Part shown: piece by piece, positions 1 to 8,850 of the stretch
Numbering within the stretch: position 1 is the stretch's first letter
Layout of the letters: each line of letters begins with the position of its first letter
Assembly: GCF_001562055.1 (NCBI RefSeq)
Contig: NZ_LLWE01000024.1
Coordinates: 186,001 to 250,000 of the forward strand
DNA from: Polycladidibacter stylochi
Lineage (GTDB): Bacteria > Pseudomonadota > Alphaproteobacteria > Rhizobiales > Stappiaceae
Direction: 5' to 3'
DNA length: 64,000 bases
Translations under genes and position numbers: made by a program
The notes under the pieces: model-generated
Seen by the model: the letters and a program-made list of their open reading frames with translations, nothing else
What the model was told of the DNA's origin: nothing
Databases searched by the model: none

Positions 1-78
1 GTTTGCCAATATGATAGAGATGAATAACTATTGAACTTTGATTAACTGAGAACGTAGTTTTAGCCAAGTGCAATATGT

Positions 79-107
79 TTGACGACTGCGACAATTTGCA
101 ATAAATG
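79..107 (+). promoter_or_regulatory. Candidate sigma-70 promoter for metZ
   Basis: A TTGACG -35 hexamer at 79-84 is followed after 17 bases by TAAATG at 102-107, a weak -10. Transcription from it would start near 113-115, just at the 5' edge of the SAM-II aptamer, which is the main reason to favour it. No other good hexamer pair was seen upstream. Confidence 0.5.
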
Positions 108-114
108 TACCTCA

Positions 115-175
115 TTGTGGCGATTTGGTCGGCCGGCTTGCTGCCACATAAAAGAATTTGCTAAAGGGCCGGGTT
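115..175 (+). promoter_or_regulatory. SAM-II riboswitch aptamer upstream of metZ
   Basis: The segment has the layout of the alphaproteobacterial SAM-II (metA-motif) aptamer. P1 is formed by GTGGC (117-121) and GCCAC (143-147); the GATTTG that follows P1 and the GGCTTGC before its 3' arm match the family as I know it. GCTAAA is at 160-165. The pseudoknot pairs CGGCC (130-134) with GGCCG (167-171). SAM-II elements bind S-adenosylmethionine and repress methionine biosynthesis genes; metZ begins 60 bases downstream. The match rests on remembered consensus, not on a covariance-model search. Confidence 0.9.
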
Positions 176-231
176 TCTGCAAGTAACCTTGGTCCTTTTG
201 TGAGGTTCTTCAATATTGTAACGCAGGAACC
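172..231 (+). promoter_or_regulatory. Possible expression platform of the metZ riboswitch
   Basis: Three mutually exclusive short pairings can be drawn. GGTT (172-175) pairs with AACC (185-188), directly next to the aptamer pseudoknot. AACCT (185-189) pairs with AGGTT (203-207). GGTTC (204-208) pairs with GAACC (227-231), which overlaps the metZ Shine-Dalgarno AGGA at 225-228. SAM binding could favour the first and third pairings and hide the ribosome site; without SAM the second pairing could free it. The complementarity is visible; the switching order is inferred. Confidence 0.45.
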
Positions 232-234
232 ATA

Positions 235-1416
235 ATGACTAATAAAAACTGGAAACCAGCTACCAAACTTGTTCATGGTGGCACCACACGCTCTCCGTTT
301 GGAGAAACGTCAGAAGCTTTATTCCTCACCCAAGGGTTTGTTTACGATAGCGCAGAAGCAGCTGAAGCACGCTTTTTAGGCGATAACAGCGGCTACATTT
401 ACTCGCGCTACGCAAATCCAACGGTTTCCATGTTTGAACAACGAATGTGCGATCTGGAAAACGCTGAAGCAGCGCGGGCCACATCTTCCGGAATGGCTGC
501 CGTAAATTCAGCAATTATGGCATGTGTAAAAGCAGGTGACCACTTCGTAGCACCTAAAGCGCTGTTTGGTTCTTGCCGCTATATCATAGAGAAAATCTTG
601 CCACGCTATGGCGTAGAAACAACATTAATAGATGGTAGCAACATCGAAGAATGGAAAGCAGCCATCCGCCCAAATACAAAAGGTGCCTTCTTAGAAAGTC
701 CGACCAACCCAACTCTTTCGGTTGTTGACATTCAAGCAGTCGCGGATTTAGTACACGAAGTAGGCGGCCGCCTCATCGTAGATAACGTATTCGCAACAGC
801 CATTTGGCAATCCCCATTACAGTTGGGGGCCGACGTTGTCATCTATTCAGCCACAAAACACATAGACGGGCAGGGGCGCTGCTTGGGCGGTATCGTGCTC
901 TCAGACGAAAAGTGGATCACAGAAGAGTTCCACGACATGTTCAAGCATACGGGTCCTTCCATGAGCCCCTTCAATGCTTGGGTGCTTTTAAAGGGGCTGG
1001 AAACACTGGACCTTCGCGTTAAACGCCAAAGTGAAACCGCTGCCAAGATAGCTGACCTCTTAAGTCAAAGCGAGAAGGTGAGCACTCTCATTTACCCTGG
1101 CCGCGAAGATCACCCACAAGCAGATATTGTGAAAAAACAAATGCGTGGTGGCTCAACCATGCTAGCTTTTGACATTGCAGGTGGTAAAGAAGCTGCTTTC
1201 AAGTTCTCAAATGCATTGGAAATTGTTAGCCTTTCCAATAACCTTGGGGATGCAAAAAGCTTAATAACCCACCCCGCGACCACCACCCACCAAAGTGTTG
1301 CAGAAGAAGCACGCTTGGAGCTTGGCATCAGCGATCATACACTACGTGTTTCTGTCGGCCTCGAAGATCAAGAGGACTTGCTTGAAGATTTCAGCAAAGC
1401 ATTAGCTGCAATCTAA
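235..1416 (+). CDS. metZ: O-succinylhomoserine sulfhydrylase MetZ
   Basis: This PLP enzyme of the Cys/Met metabolism family (393 aa) makes homocysteine from O-succinylhomoserine and sulfide in the cytoplasm, the direct sulfhydrylation branch of methionine synthesis. Visible features are the YSRYANPT segment (residues 57-64), SSGMAA (84-89), ESPTNPTL (154-161), VDN (182-184) and the PLP lysine in YSATKH (K208). The ATG has AGGA six bases upstream and lies 60 bases after a SAM-II riboswitch. MetZ rather than cystathionine gamma-synthase is chosen from length, overall sequence and the riboswitch. The acyl donor partner, MetX, is about 9 kb away. Confidence 0.93.
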   Translation: MTNKNWKPATKLVHGGTTRSPFGETSEALFLTQGFVYDSAEAAEARFLGDNSGYIYSRYANPTVSMFEQRMCDLENAEAARATSSGMAAVNSAIMACVKAGDHFVAPKALFGSCRYIIEKILPRYGVETTLIDGSNIEEWKAAIRPNTKGAFLESPTNPTLSVVDIQAVADLVHEVGGRLIVDNVFATAIWQSPLQLGADVVIYSATKHIDGQGRCLGGIVLSDEKWITEEFHDMFKHTGPSMSPFNAWVLLKGLETLDLRVKRQSETAAKIADLLSQSEKVSTLIYPGREDHPQADIVKKQMRGGSTMLAFDIAGGKEAAFKFSNALEIVSLSNNLGDAKSLITHPATTTHQSVAEEARLELGISDHTLRVSVGLEDQEDLLEDFSKALAAI

Positions 1417-1429
1417 AAGACTGAGCTGT

Positions 1430-1475
1430 AGTCCATTCTTATTAAGGTGATCTTCACTTTATAAAAGAATGGACT
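1430..1475 (+). terminator. Long inverted repeat downstream of metZ
   Basis: AGTCCATTCTT (1430-1440) pairs perfectly with AAGAATGGACT (1465-1475). The loop contains a second small stem (GTGA with TCAC). It begins 14 bases after the metZ stop and probably ends or protects its transcript, but no T-run follows, so rho-independent termination is not certain. Confidence 0.5.
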
Positions 1476-1555
1476 GCTGCAAATTTACCTAAAGTTATTT
1501 TAGGTCATATATAATCGTTGCTCTGGTGTTTAAATTGCGACCAGGGGACGAATTA

Positions 1556-2785
1556 ATGCTCAGCAATTCTTTGGTTTTAATTACAGCCCTCATTGTTTTC
1601 ATAGCTTTAATATCTAACAGGCTGCGCAATAATCAACGCTGGCAGGCCACTCTCACACCATTGGCATCCATTATCGGCAGTGGTTTTCTAGTCTCTGTAC
1701 CGATATTGGCATTCGAAATTGGTAACTGGGCCATCATCGGCATAATTATTCTCATAACAGGAGCTTACTTTATCGGCTCAGTTATCCGCTTTAATATCCG
1801 CTATGCAGAACCTCTATTTTCTCAACCAGACACCTTCAAAAAGCATAGCCTGACTCTCTCTTTAGAAAAAATCTCTCAATTATTACTCGCATTTGCCTAC
1901 TTTATTTCCATCGCCTACTATTTGGTACTGCTAGGAAATTTCCTTTTAAAAGGAATGGGTTTCGAAAATACGCTATATGCTAAAATTATTGCAAGTGCGC
2001 TTCTCATTGCTATTGGAACAGCAGGAATTTGCGGAGGCCTATCCTCCGTCGAGCGTGTAGAAAAATATGCCGTTGCGTTTAATTTGGCCATCATCGCGGG
2101 CTTACTCGTTGGCCTGATGTTTTATAATGGCGAGCATTTAACAAATGGAACTTGGCATCTTGCCAACATAAAAACCCCGATAAGCCTTCATAAAATTCAA
2201 GTACTTCTTGGACTTCTCATCATTGTACAAGGATTTGAGACATCAAGGTTTTTAGGAGATGAATATGGAGCTCCAACACGAATTTCATCTATGCGGCAAG
2301 CGCAGCTGCTCTCCGCTGTAATCTATATAGTTTTCTTCGCTTCCATAACCATTCTCTTCGGGTTTTTGCAGGAAGATCGCTCAATAGCAGCCGTCATATC
2401 GTTGGTTGGGCACGTGGCTCTGGTTTTACCACTTATGCTAACACTAGGTGCAGTAGCCAGTCAGTTTGGTGCCGCCATTGCAGACTCGCTCGGGAGTGCA
2501 GGACTATTAGAAGACACCAGCGAAAGGTATATTTCAGTTAATCACGCTTATCTCATCATCACTGTAGTTGCTCTGGCAATACTATGGAATACCGATGTCA
2601 CGCAAATCGTTACATTGGCTTCGCAGGCCTTTGCCCTTTTCTATTTAACACAATGTGGCGTCGCTCTTGCCATCACCTGTATCGAAAAGGAAATCCCAAA
2701 CCGAGCTAGAAAGGCATTAGGCTTTTCGTTAGTTGCTCTATTATGTCTTTCAGTCATTTTGTTTGGGCTACCTTCAAACGTTTAG
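1556..2785 (+). CDS. Multi-pass membrane protein, transporter-like, unrecognised family
   Basis: I do not recognise this 409-aa protein. It has roughly ten to twelve hydrophobic helices with short loops. An N-terminal PLASIIGSGFL segment in the first helical part resembles the glycine-rich unwound helix 1 of APC/LeuT-fold transporters. A distinctive acidic loop, GFETSRFLGDEYGA, lies about residue 225-240. The ATG at 1556 is preferred over one 30 bases earlier because AGGGGACGA lies just upstream and the extra ten residues are polar. It is alone on its strand, following metZ and convergent with the next gene. A substrate cannot be named. Confidence 0.75.
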   Translation: MLSNSLVLITALIVFIALISNRLRNNQRWQATLTPLASIIGSGFLVSVPILAFEIGNWAIIGIIILITGAYFIGSVIRFNIRYAEPLFSQPDTFKKHSLTLSLEKISQLLLAFAYFISIAYYLVLLGNFLLKGMGFENTLYAKIIASALLIAIGTAGICGGLSSVERVEKYAVAFNLAIIAGLLVGLMFYNGEHLTNGTWHLANIKTPISLHKIQVLLGLLIIVQGFETSRFLGDEYGAPTRISSMRQAQLLSAVIYIVFFASITILFGFLQEDRSIAAVISLVGHVALVLPLMLTLGAVASQFGAAIADSLGSAGLLEDTSERYISVNHAYLIITVVALAILWNTDVTQIVTLASQAFALFYLTQCGVALAITCIEKEIPNRARKALGFSLVALLCLSVILFGLPSNV

Positions 2786-2802
2786 AAGATAGCCCGTTAG
2801 GC

Positions 2803-3222
2803 TTATAGGTTTGGACCGAAAGCAACATCACGTCTTGCTGAACTAATTGAAATCGCAATACCGGCCAGCACATCGAGAAGCGCGATCAGCGTGAGTAAGA
2901 AGAACACCGGCGTTGCTGCAGTAAACACAGAAATGAATTCAATCAAATAAACAATGAACACAACAGTAGAGATCATGTGATCCAAAAGGGTCTGTGCTCC
3001 AAATTTTGTTGCTTTAATTAACTCCACAAAGAGTAATATCAATGCAAATGCGATGATTAACTCCGATAACTTCAAATGAAACAGCGCATCGGATGCAAGA
3101 CTAAATGAAATCACGTCATAGTTTAAATAGTTAATCCCACCATAACCCAGAAAACCAGCAGCCAGTAGATTATATATAATAAGCGGGAAAACCGTCAGCG
3201 GTACGACACGTAAGAACGCCAT
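2803..3222 (-). CDS. Small hypothetical four-helix membrane protein
   Basis: This 139-aa protein has four hydrophobic stretches (about residues 8-28, 50-68, 82-102 and 104-126) and a short polar C-terminus ending DVAFGPNL. Nothing catalytic is visible and I do not recognise a family with confidence. It is convergent with the preceding transporter-like gene, 17 bases apart with only a weak AGCC/GGCT hairpin between. It is separated from dgt by 124 AT-rich bases. Codon use looks like that of its neighbours, and the even hydrophobic pattern supports a real gene. Confidence 0.75.
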   Translation of the reverse strand: MAFLRVVPLTVFPLIIYNLLAAGFLGYGGINYLNYDVISFSLASDALFHLKLSELIIAFALILLFVELIKATKFGAQTLLDHMISTVVFIVYLIEFISVFTAATPVFFLLTLIALLDVLAGIAISISSARRDVAFGPNL

Positions 3223-3346
3223 TTTTTATCCTTAGAGCTAAAATACACAGTTCTACCAATACTTAATAAGCCTTTATTATAAAAGCACTATATTGATGGA
3301 TACTTCCCAAACCAACAAGAAGCTTTCAAACTTAAAAGGCGCTTAT

Positions 3347-4699
3347 TTAAACATGGTCAAAAATAGATCCCATGCGCGGACTAAACAACCGATCGTATGT
3401 CTTTAGCAGTGTACCATCGCTCATCTCGGCAATATAGTCACAAATAACACGCATATCTCCCTGCGATCTTTCAAAATTCCTAAAATGCTCGCGAGGCAAA
3501 AAACTTTGGGGTGCGCTAGCAACAACCTCAAATACCTTCACAACCATTTGCTGGCCTTTAAACTCAAGCTGCTGCACATTTGGGCTAAAAATGACCTGTT
3601 GAGCCACTAACTCTTGCAAAGCATTCAAAAAGTCACGGGAACCAGGCTTAATTTGCACCCGAAAACGCAATAAAGGCTCTTTAAAACGGTTGATTTCGAT
3701 AAGTTCAACTGCCTCAATAAAATGCCCGACAAGCATTGAAATGTACATTTTCCGCTTAGCACCATCACCAAATAAACCGGAAACCAAACTATCAAAAATA
3801 TTATTGCCGGTTTTCTGGCCATATCGTTCGGCATGTTCATTTAAAAAGGCAGAACATATTTTTTCATCAACAACAGCTCTAAACTGTGCCTCACTAATAA
3901 AGCCCAATTCGATTGCATCTTCCAAATCATGCACGCCATAAGCAATATCATCAGCTGCATCCATTATGGAGCAATCAAGTGATTTATGCATTGCTTTGCT
4001 ATGACGGCCTTTTCGTTCAAAAAAAGCTGTAAATTCTTGCTGGTCTGCATCACACAAAGGCGATAGTATCCAGCTAACCACATCTTGCTCACTATCCAAA
4101 TAGGCTTTGGGCGGAACACACTTTAAAGGGTCAATCAGTGGCACCACACTAGGGCCTTGGCTTAAGCAGGGCTGCTGATTAGCATTCATCAACCGACTAT
4201 AAGCAACAGGATATTTAAGCAGTCCCAACAAAGTGCGCCGGGTTAAATCTGCACCGTTCTCTTCAGAAAAAACCTCAAGCTTACTAATCAATCGCAGCGT
4301 ATGGCCATTTCCCTCAAAACCACCATGATCTCGCATGCAATAGTTTAGGGCTACTTCCCCACCATGCCCAAACGGTGGGTGCCCCAAATCATGCCCCAAC
4401 CCCAGTGTTTGCACAAGGCTAAGTGGCGGTAAGTATGCGTGCCCTTCATGGCCTGTCTCTAACGTGTGATTTAATGATTTTAAAATACCGCCAGCAATTT
4501 GCGATACTTCCAAAGAGTGCGTCAGCCGCGTTCGGTAAAAATCGTTGTCACCCAGGTTAAGAATTTGGGTCTTTCCCTGCAGCCGCCGAAATGAGCTAGA
4601 GTGAATAATACGCGAATAATCTATATCAAAAGGATCGCGCACATCGCCTTTGCGTTTTGTTTTGCCACTTTTGCGAAAAATCCAGTTACTCATAACCAT
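3347..4699 (-). CDS. dgt: dGTP triphosphohydrolase (dGTPase), HD superfamily
   Basis: This 450-aa HD-domain enzyme hydrolyses dGTP to deoxyguanosine and triphosphate. The FRRLQGKTQ segment (38-46) is typical of dGTPases. The metal site is visible as H61 (THSLEVSQIAG), H103-D104 in LGHDLGHPPFGHGGE, and a later aspartate in DAADDIAYGVHDLEDA (about 248-263). Two starts lie close together (MVMSNW); the first, at 4699, has GAG five bases upstream. It stands alone between the small membrane protein and the ECF sigma factor. Housekeeping dNTP control is the default role; related dGTPases can also limit phage, but nothing here indicates that. Confidence 0.92.
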   Translation of the reverse strand: MVMSNWIFRKSGKTKRKGDVRDPFDIDYSRIIHSSSFRRLQGKTQILNLGDNDFYRTRLTHSLEVSQIAGGILKSLNHTLETGHEGHAYLPPLSLVQTLGLGHDLGHPPFGHGGEVALNYCMRDHGGFEGNGHTLRLISKLEVFSEENGADLTRRTLLGLLKYPVAYSRLMNANQQPCLSQGPSVVPLIDPLKCVPPKAYLDSEQDVVSWILSPLCDADQQEFTAFFERKGRHSKAMHKSLDCSIMDAADDIAYGVHDLEDAIELGFISEAQFRAVVDEKICSAFLNEHAERYGQKTGNNIFDSLVSGLFGDGAKRKMYISMLVGHFIEAVELIEINRFKEPLLRFRVQIKPGSRDFLNALQELVAQQVIFSPNVQQLEFKGQQMVVKVFEVVASAPQSFLPREHFRNFERSQGDMRVICDYIAEMSDGTLLKTYDRLFSPRMGSIFDHV

Positions 4700-4788
4700 T
4701 AAATCTCATAATCTTATTGCAAAGATCCATTCAAAATCCTGCACTAACATATTGAGAGAAAATGTATAGGAGAACAAAAACAGTCTCT

Positions 4789-5691
4789 TCAATGCATTGC
4801 TGTTTCATCTAAGGCAAAAAGCTTGAGTTTATCTGGGTTACGGATAGCGAATATTCTTTTCACCGAACGATCCACCTCTAGACATATAATTGTTTCAACG
4901 CCCTGGGGACCTATTGATAAAAGTGCTGTTTCACCATTCGCTTCGACAAACCGGTATTCCAGTTTGCTCCAGAATTTTCGCCAAAAACCCGCAATGAGCC
5001 GAGTTACCCGATCTGAACTGGCAATAACATTAATAGCGGCCGAAACCTTGCCACCACCATCAGCCCAAAACTCAACATCTTCAGCAATTAACTGCGATAA
5101 AGCCTCAATCTCTCCAGCAACCAAGGCTTTAAAAAAACGGTCAGCCAATGCTCGTTGTTCTTGTTTTTGCCTTATATTGGGGCGCACTTTTTCCAAACGA
5201 TGGCGGGCACGAAAAACAAGCTGCCGGCAAGTACCTTCCGGCTTGTCTAAAATATCAGAAATTTCGCGATAATTCAGTTCCAGTAATTCGGCAAGCAGAA
5301 AAGCAGCACGCTCATTGGGTGGTAGATTATCCATAGCATGCATCATCGCGATAGAAAACTGATCTCGCCTTTCCATAGGATCAGCAAAATCATGCAAAAC
5401 CTCGCTTGTTATAGGCTCTGGCAACCAGCAACCGGTATAGTTTACACGGGTTCGATAAGCACTTTTTAAAGTATCAAGGCAAACATTCGTGCAAGTTTTA
5501 TGAAGCCATGCAGAGGGGCTTTTTATGTCTTTGAGGTCTTGTCCCATAAACTTGAGAAAGGTCTCTTGCAGGGCATCATCAGCATCGTCAATAGTGCCCA
5601 ACATTCGATAAGCTAATGAGCGCAGTTTCCTGCGCTCAGTTGAAAACAATGAGCTTTGATAAGCGGTTTCATTTTCGCTCAAAGCTGGCAT
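4789..5691 (-). CDS. ECF41-type RNA polymerase sigma factor with SnoaL-like C-terminal domain
   Basis: This 300-aa extracytoplasmic-function sigma factor has region 2 at about residues 13-80, region 4 at about 115-170, and a C-terminal SnoaL-like extension to residue 300. ECF41 hallmarks are the WLPEP linker motif (89-93), DGGGK (211-215) and NPDKL (285-289). In this group the C-terminal domain acts in place of an anti-sigma factor. The start lies two bases after the stop of the partner gene, with GGAG eight bases upstream, so translation is probably coupled. A matching ECF41 promoter lies upstream of the pair, predicting autoregulation. The inducing signal is unknown. Confidence 0.92.
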   Translation of the reverse strand: MPALSENETAYQSSLFSTERRKLRSLAYRMLGTIDDADDALQETFLKFMGQDLKDIKSPSAWLHKTCTNVCLDTLKSAYRTRVNYTGCWLPEPITSEVLHDFADPMERRDQFSIAMMHAMDNLPPNERAAFLLAELLELNYREISDILDKPEGTCRQLVFRARHRLEKVRPNIRQKQEQRALADRFFKALVAGEIEALSQLIAEDVEFWADGGGKVSAAINVIASSDRVTRLIAGFWRKFWSKLEYRFVEANGETALLSIGPQGVETIICLEVDRSVKRIFAIRNPDKLKLFALDETAMH

Positions 5692-5693
5692 TT

Positions 5694-6146
5694 CTAATGC
5701 TCCATACCGTTATGCGCACCAATATTAACACGGTTCCAAGCATTAATAAGCGCAACATCATAACTAATAGAACGTATGGTATCAGCATCGTAACTTTTTA
5801 ATAAATTAGCATGAAGTTCTGGTAGCTGACGCGTATTTTCTTTGCTTGGATGGGTCAACGCTTCAGCCCAAGCTAGCACAGAAGTTTCTTGCGGTGTAAA
5901 TATATCGGTTTCACGCCATATAACCAATTTATCAAGACGCTCTTGTTTTTCACCATCATTGCGTGCCTCAGCAAGGTGCATATTAAGGCAAAAATCACAG
6001 GCATTTATCTGAGAAACCCGAACCCGCATCAAATGGCGAACTGAAGCTGGTATTTTCGAATTTACCAACTCCATTTCGGTAGCTTGAAGCCCTTTAAAAA
6101 ATGGGTCGGCAGCATCAAATAGGGAAAATCTTGCATTCATCGTCAT
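5694..6146 (-). CDS. Carboxymuconolactone decarboxylase / AhpD-like protein, ECF41 partner
   Basis: This 150-aa protein belongs to the CMD/AhpD-like all-helical family. The C50-x2-C53-x3-H57 motif (ACDFCLNMH) is the redox-type active site of AhpD-like members. Such genes are the standard genomic partners and promoter targets of ECF41 sigma factors, and here it is the first gene of the pair. Two ATGs compete: 6146 and 6140. The second has AAGGA at better spacing (nine bases) and may be the true start. The substrate is unknown; peroxidase-like or decarboxylase-like chemistry are both possible. Confidence 0.88.
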   Translation of the reverse strand: MTMNARFSLFDAADPFFKGLQATEMELVNSKIPASVRHLMRVRVSQINACDFCLNMHLAEARNDGEKQERLDKLVIWRETDIFTPQETSVLAWAEALTHPSKENTRQLPELHANLLKSYDADTIRSISYDVALINAWNRVNIGAHNGMEH

Positions 6147-6174
6147 CTATCCTTTAATAAATGGATACTTTAAT

Positions 6175-6201
6175 GACGATCAGCAAAGCCTATTCGTTAC
6201 A
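6175..6201 (-). promoter_or_regulatory. ECF41-type promoter upstream of the CMD-sigma operon
   Basis: On the minus strand TGTAACG (6195-6201) is followed after exactly 16 bases by CGTC (6175-6178). This is close to the published ECF41 promoter pattern (TGTCACA, 16-base spacer, CGTC). It lies 29 bases before the CMD-like start codon, in the only gap upstream of the pair, and just downstream of the argG terminator. Confidence 0.75.
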
Positions 6202-6219
6202 TCTATGCGAAAAATTCTT

Positions 6220-6257
6220 AAAAAAAATGCCTGCCCTAGAAAAACCAGAACAGGCAT
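6220..6257 (-). terminator. Rho-independent terminator of argG
   Basis: On the minus strand ATGCCTG (6251-6257) and CAGGCAT (6227-6233) form a stem followed by an uninterrupted T-run (6220-6226). It begins 19 bases after the argG stop codon and isolates the ECF41 operon from argG read-through. Confidence 0.8.
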
Positions 6258-6275
6258 CCCAAAAGATGAAGGCGT

Positions 6276-7502
6276 TTAGATACCAACCTTCTTGCGGCGG
6301 TTCGCCAATGTACGCAAACGCAGTGCGTTTAGGCGAATAAAGCCCGCTGCGTCTTTCTGGTCATAAGCACCATGGTCGTCTTCAAAAGTCACTAACTCCT
6401 CTGAATAGAGAGAATTTGGTGAATCGCGACCAACAACAATCACATTACCCTTGTAAAGCTTCAGCTTAACTGTGCCTGAAACCGGTTCCTGTGACTTATC
6501 GATAAGTGCTTGCAGCATCTCGCGTTCTGGCGAGAACCAGAAACCGTTATAAATGAGTTTTGCATAACGCGGCATCAACTCATCTTTCAGGTGCGCAGCC
6601 TCGCGGTCCATGGTGAGAGATTCCATTGCACGGTGCGCAGAAAGCAAAATCGTACCACCTGGTGTCTCGTAAATACCGCGCGATTTCATACCAACAAAAC
6701 GGTTTTCAACCAGATCCAAGCGGCCGATGCCATTATCACGACCATAATCATTCAACTTGGCAAACAATGTGGCAGCTGACATATGAACGCCGTTAATGGC
6801 AACAGCATCACCTTTTTCAAAGGTAATTTCTATTTCTGTAGCCTGATCTGGAGCTTCTTCAGGGCTCACAGTACGCTGGAACACATAAGCTGGTGCTTCT
6901 TCATTCGGGTCTTCCAACACTTTACCTTCAGAAGAAGAGTGCAACATATTGGCATCGACCGAGAAAGGAGCTTCACCGAGCTTATCCTTTGGTACCGGAA
7001 TCTGGTGCTGCTCTGCAAAGTTCAGCAAGTCGGTACGCGATTTGAAAGACCAGTCACGCCAAGGTGCAATAACTTTGATGTCTGGGTTAAGCGCATAACA
7101 GCCAAGCTCAAAACGAACCTGATCGTTACCTTTACCAGTTGCCCCGTGTGCAACAGCATCCGCACCGGTTTCCTCGGCAATTTCAATCAAACGCTTGGAA
7201 ATAAGCGGACGGGCAATTGAAGTACCAAGCAGGTAAACACCTTCATAAACGGCGTTGGCACGGAACATTGGGAATACGAAATCTGAAATGAACTCCTCGC
7301 GCAGATCATCAATATAGATCTCTTTGATGCCCAACATTTCGGCTTTTCGTCGTGCTGGCTCCAGCTCTTCACCCTGACCAAGGTCAGCGGTAAATGTTAC
7401 GACTTCGCAGCCAAATTCTGTCTGCAACCACTTGAGAATAATCGATGTGTCAAGCCCGCCAGAATAGGCAAGCACAACCTTTTTGATGTCGCCTTGGGCC
7501 AT
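6276..7502 (-). CDS. argG: Argininosuccinate synthase
   Basis: This 408-aa enzyme joins citrulline and aspartate with ATP hydrolysis to make argininosuccinate, the penultimate step of arginine synthesis. The N-terminal ATP pyrophosphatase loop is [16 protein letters not shown] (about 12-27); [13 protein letters not shown] (about 119-131) and the [13 protein letters not shown] segment are also family signatures. The length is the usual one for type I enzymes. The start ATG sits near 7502 after a 365-base gap that should contain its promoter, and a strong terminator follows. It is transcribed alone. Confidence 0.97.
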   Translation of the reverse strand: MAQGDIKKVVLAYSGGLDTSIILKWLQTEFGCEVVTFTADLGQGEELEPARRKAEMLGIKEIYIDDLREEFISDFVFPMFRANAVYEGVYLLGTSIARPLISKRLIEIAEETGADAVAHGATGKGNDQVRFELGCYALNPDIKVIAPWRDWSFKSRTDLLNFAEQHQIPVPKDKLGEAPFSVDANMLHSSSEGKVLEDPNEEAPAYVFQRTVSPEEAPDQATEIEITFEKGDAVAINGVHMSAATLFAKLNDYGRDNGIGRLDLVENRFVGMKSRGIYETPGGTILLSAHRAMESLTMDREAAHLKDELMPRYAKLIYNGFWFSPEREMLQALIDKSQEPVSGTVKLKLYKGNVIVVGRDSPNSLYSEELVTFEDDHGAYDQKDAAGFIRLNALRLRTLANRRKKVGI

Positions 7503-7750
7503 TGATTAGATTCCAAACTACGTTAATGCGTTAATCGCTTCGGCTGTGCACTCTAATAGCCAGACCACGCAAAACAAAGAGGAAAACAAACGTTTATTTA
7601 TCACTTAATAAGAATACTTTAGTCTAATACACAGCTATAAAGAGCGTAGATCGGTCTCATGAAATTTCATCCATCAAGATAACTCACTGTTATAACTAAA
7701 AAAAATGATAATATATCTCTTTCAAAACTCACAGAGATTTTACAAAAGTA

Positions 7751-7791
7751 GAATTCTGCCTGAAGCCGAGGCTAATAAACTTCAGGCATTC
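7751..7791. repeat. Inverted repeat in the argG-gloB gap
   Basis: In the 7503-7867 intergenic stretch GCCTGAAG (7758-7765) pairs with CTTCAGGC (7780-7787), with an outer GAAT (7751-7754)/ATTC (7788-7791) extension. It lies upstream of argG and downstream of gloB's upstream neighbours with no T-run; its function is unknown. The rest of this AT-rich gap holds no ORF or RNA gene that I can identify. Confidence 0.4.
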
Positions 7792-7867
7792 TCAACAATA
7801 AATATGCTTGGTATCCAAGTAAGTTGTTAATTGAACCCCTTAAAACACTACTAGCCACTTTGAGTGG

Positions 7868-8677
7868 TTAAAAGTTGTCCTTCATTTGGCGCAGCTTGCT
7901 GAACACATCGGCATCACTAGCATCAACAAGATCAAGGCTTTGGCGAATATCTAGCTGGTCTACCCGTAAAAATGGATTGGTTGCCAACTCCTGTGCCATT
8001 GTACTTGGCAACGTGGGTTTATCGTTAGCACGCAGTTTTAAAACGTCTTGCTGACGTTTCAATAAAGTTTGGTTCTTGCTATCAACGCTCAAAGCAAACC
8101 GCCCGTTTGCCTCAGTATATTCATGCCCACAGAAAACCAGAGTTTCAGCAGGAATCTCGCGCTTCAATTGATTAAGTGAGGCCCATAACATCTCGCCATC
8201 ACCCTCAAAGAGTCGGCCACAACCTAAAGAAAACAATGCATCTCCCGTATGAACCATATTAGCATCGGGTACCCACCAGCTGATGCTATCTAATGTATGC
8301 CCGGGCGTGCCGATTGCTTTTGCTTCCAAACCATTTAGATCAATACAATCGCCAGATTCTAAAGCCAGATCTACAAAACCCAGCTTTTGGGCAGAGCGCG
8401 CGTGCCCAACAACTTTTGCCCCTGTTTGCGCAACCAGCTCGTTAACCCCGCCAATGTGATCGTGGTGATGATGGGTTAGAAGAATGTAAGTCAGTTTCCA
8501 GCCAGTTACTTTCAGCGCCTCAAGATATGGTCCCGCCTCTGGAACATCAAAGGCAACAGCTGTTTCACTCTTGCGATTATAAAGCAGCACACCATAATTA
8601 TTTTGGAAGCAGGTAAATTGGCATACCTGCGTAAAATCACTTGTCGCTATGAGTGGATAATCTTGGAGGTTTCTCAT
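7868..8677 (-). CDS. gloB: Hydroxyacylglutathione hydrolase (glyoxalase II)
   Basis: This metallo-beta-lactamase-fold enzyme hydrolyses S-lactoylglutathione to lactate and glutathione, the second step of methylglyoxal detoxification. The binuclear metal motif THHHHDH is at residues 68-74 counted from the chosen start; FCGHEYT supplies later ligands and GTPGHT the first downstream histidine. The start at 8677 (269 aa) is chosen because GGAGAAGACA lies directly upstream and the resulting length fits GloB; an in-frame codon 33 bases upstream has no such site. It is divergent from the methyltransferase gene, as is common in Hyphomicrobiales. Confidence 0.94.
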   Translation of the reverse strand: MRNLQDYPLIATSDFTQVCQFTCFQNNYGVLLYNRKSETAVAFDVPEAGPYLEALKVTGWKLTYILLTHHHHDHIGGVNELVAQTGAKVVGHARSAQKLGFVDLALESGDCIDLNGLEAKAIGTPGHTLDSISWWVPDANMVHTGDALFSLGCGRLFEGDGEMLWASLNQLKREIPAETLVFCGHEYTEANGRFALSVDSKNQTLLKRQQDVLKLRANDKPTLPSTMAQELATNPFLRVDQLDIRQSLDLVDASDADVFSKLRQMKDNF

Positions 8678-8850
8678 TGTCTTCTCCGCTAGTAGGCTGC
8701 CATGAAACAATTAATAAGCTATCTGGAAGTTCTAATAGCCAAAACCGTCGAGAACAAGTTCAGGTTTTTTCCCATTTATAGCGTGTTTGTTGTTGCAGCA
8801 TCGCTCAATCGACACCATAGATATAAGAAACGGGCCATTTAGGTAAGAAT

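Noticed and set aside
3347-4699. Dgt as an anti-phage defence gene
   Set aside because: Its sequence and isolated setting fit an ordinary housekeeping dGTPase; no defence genes are nearby.
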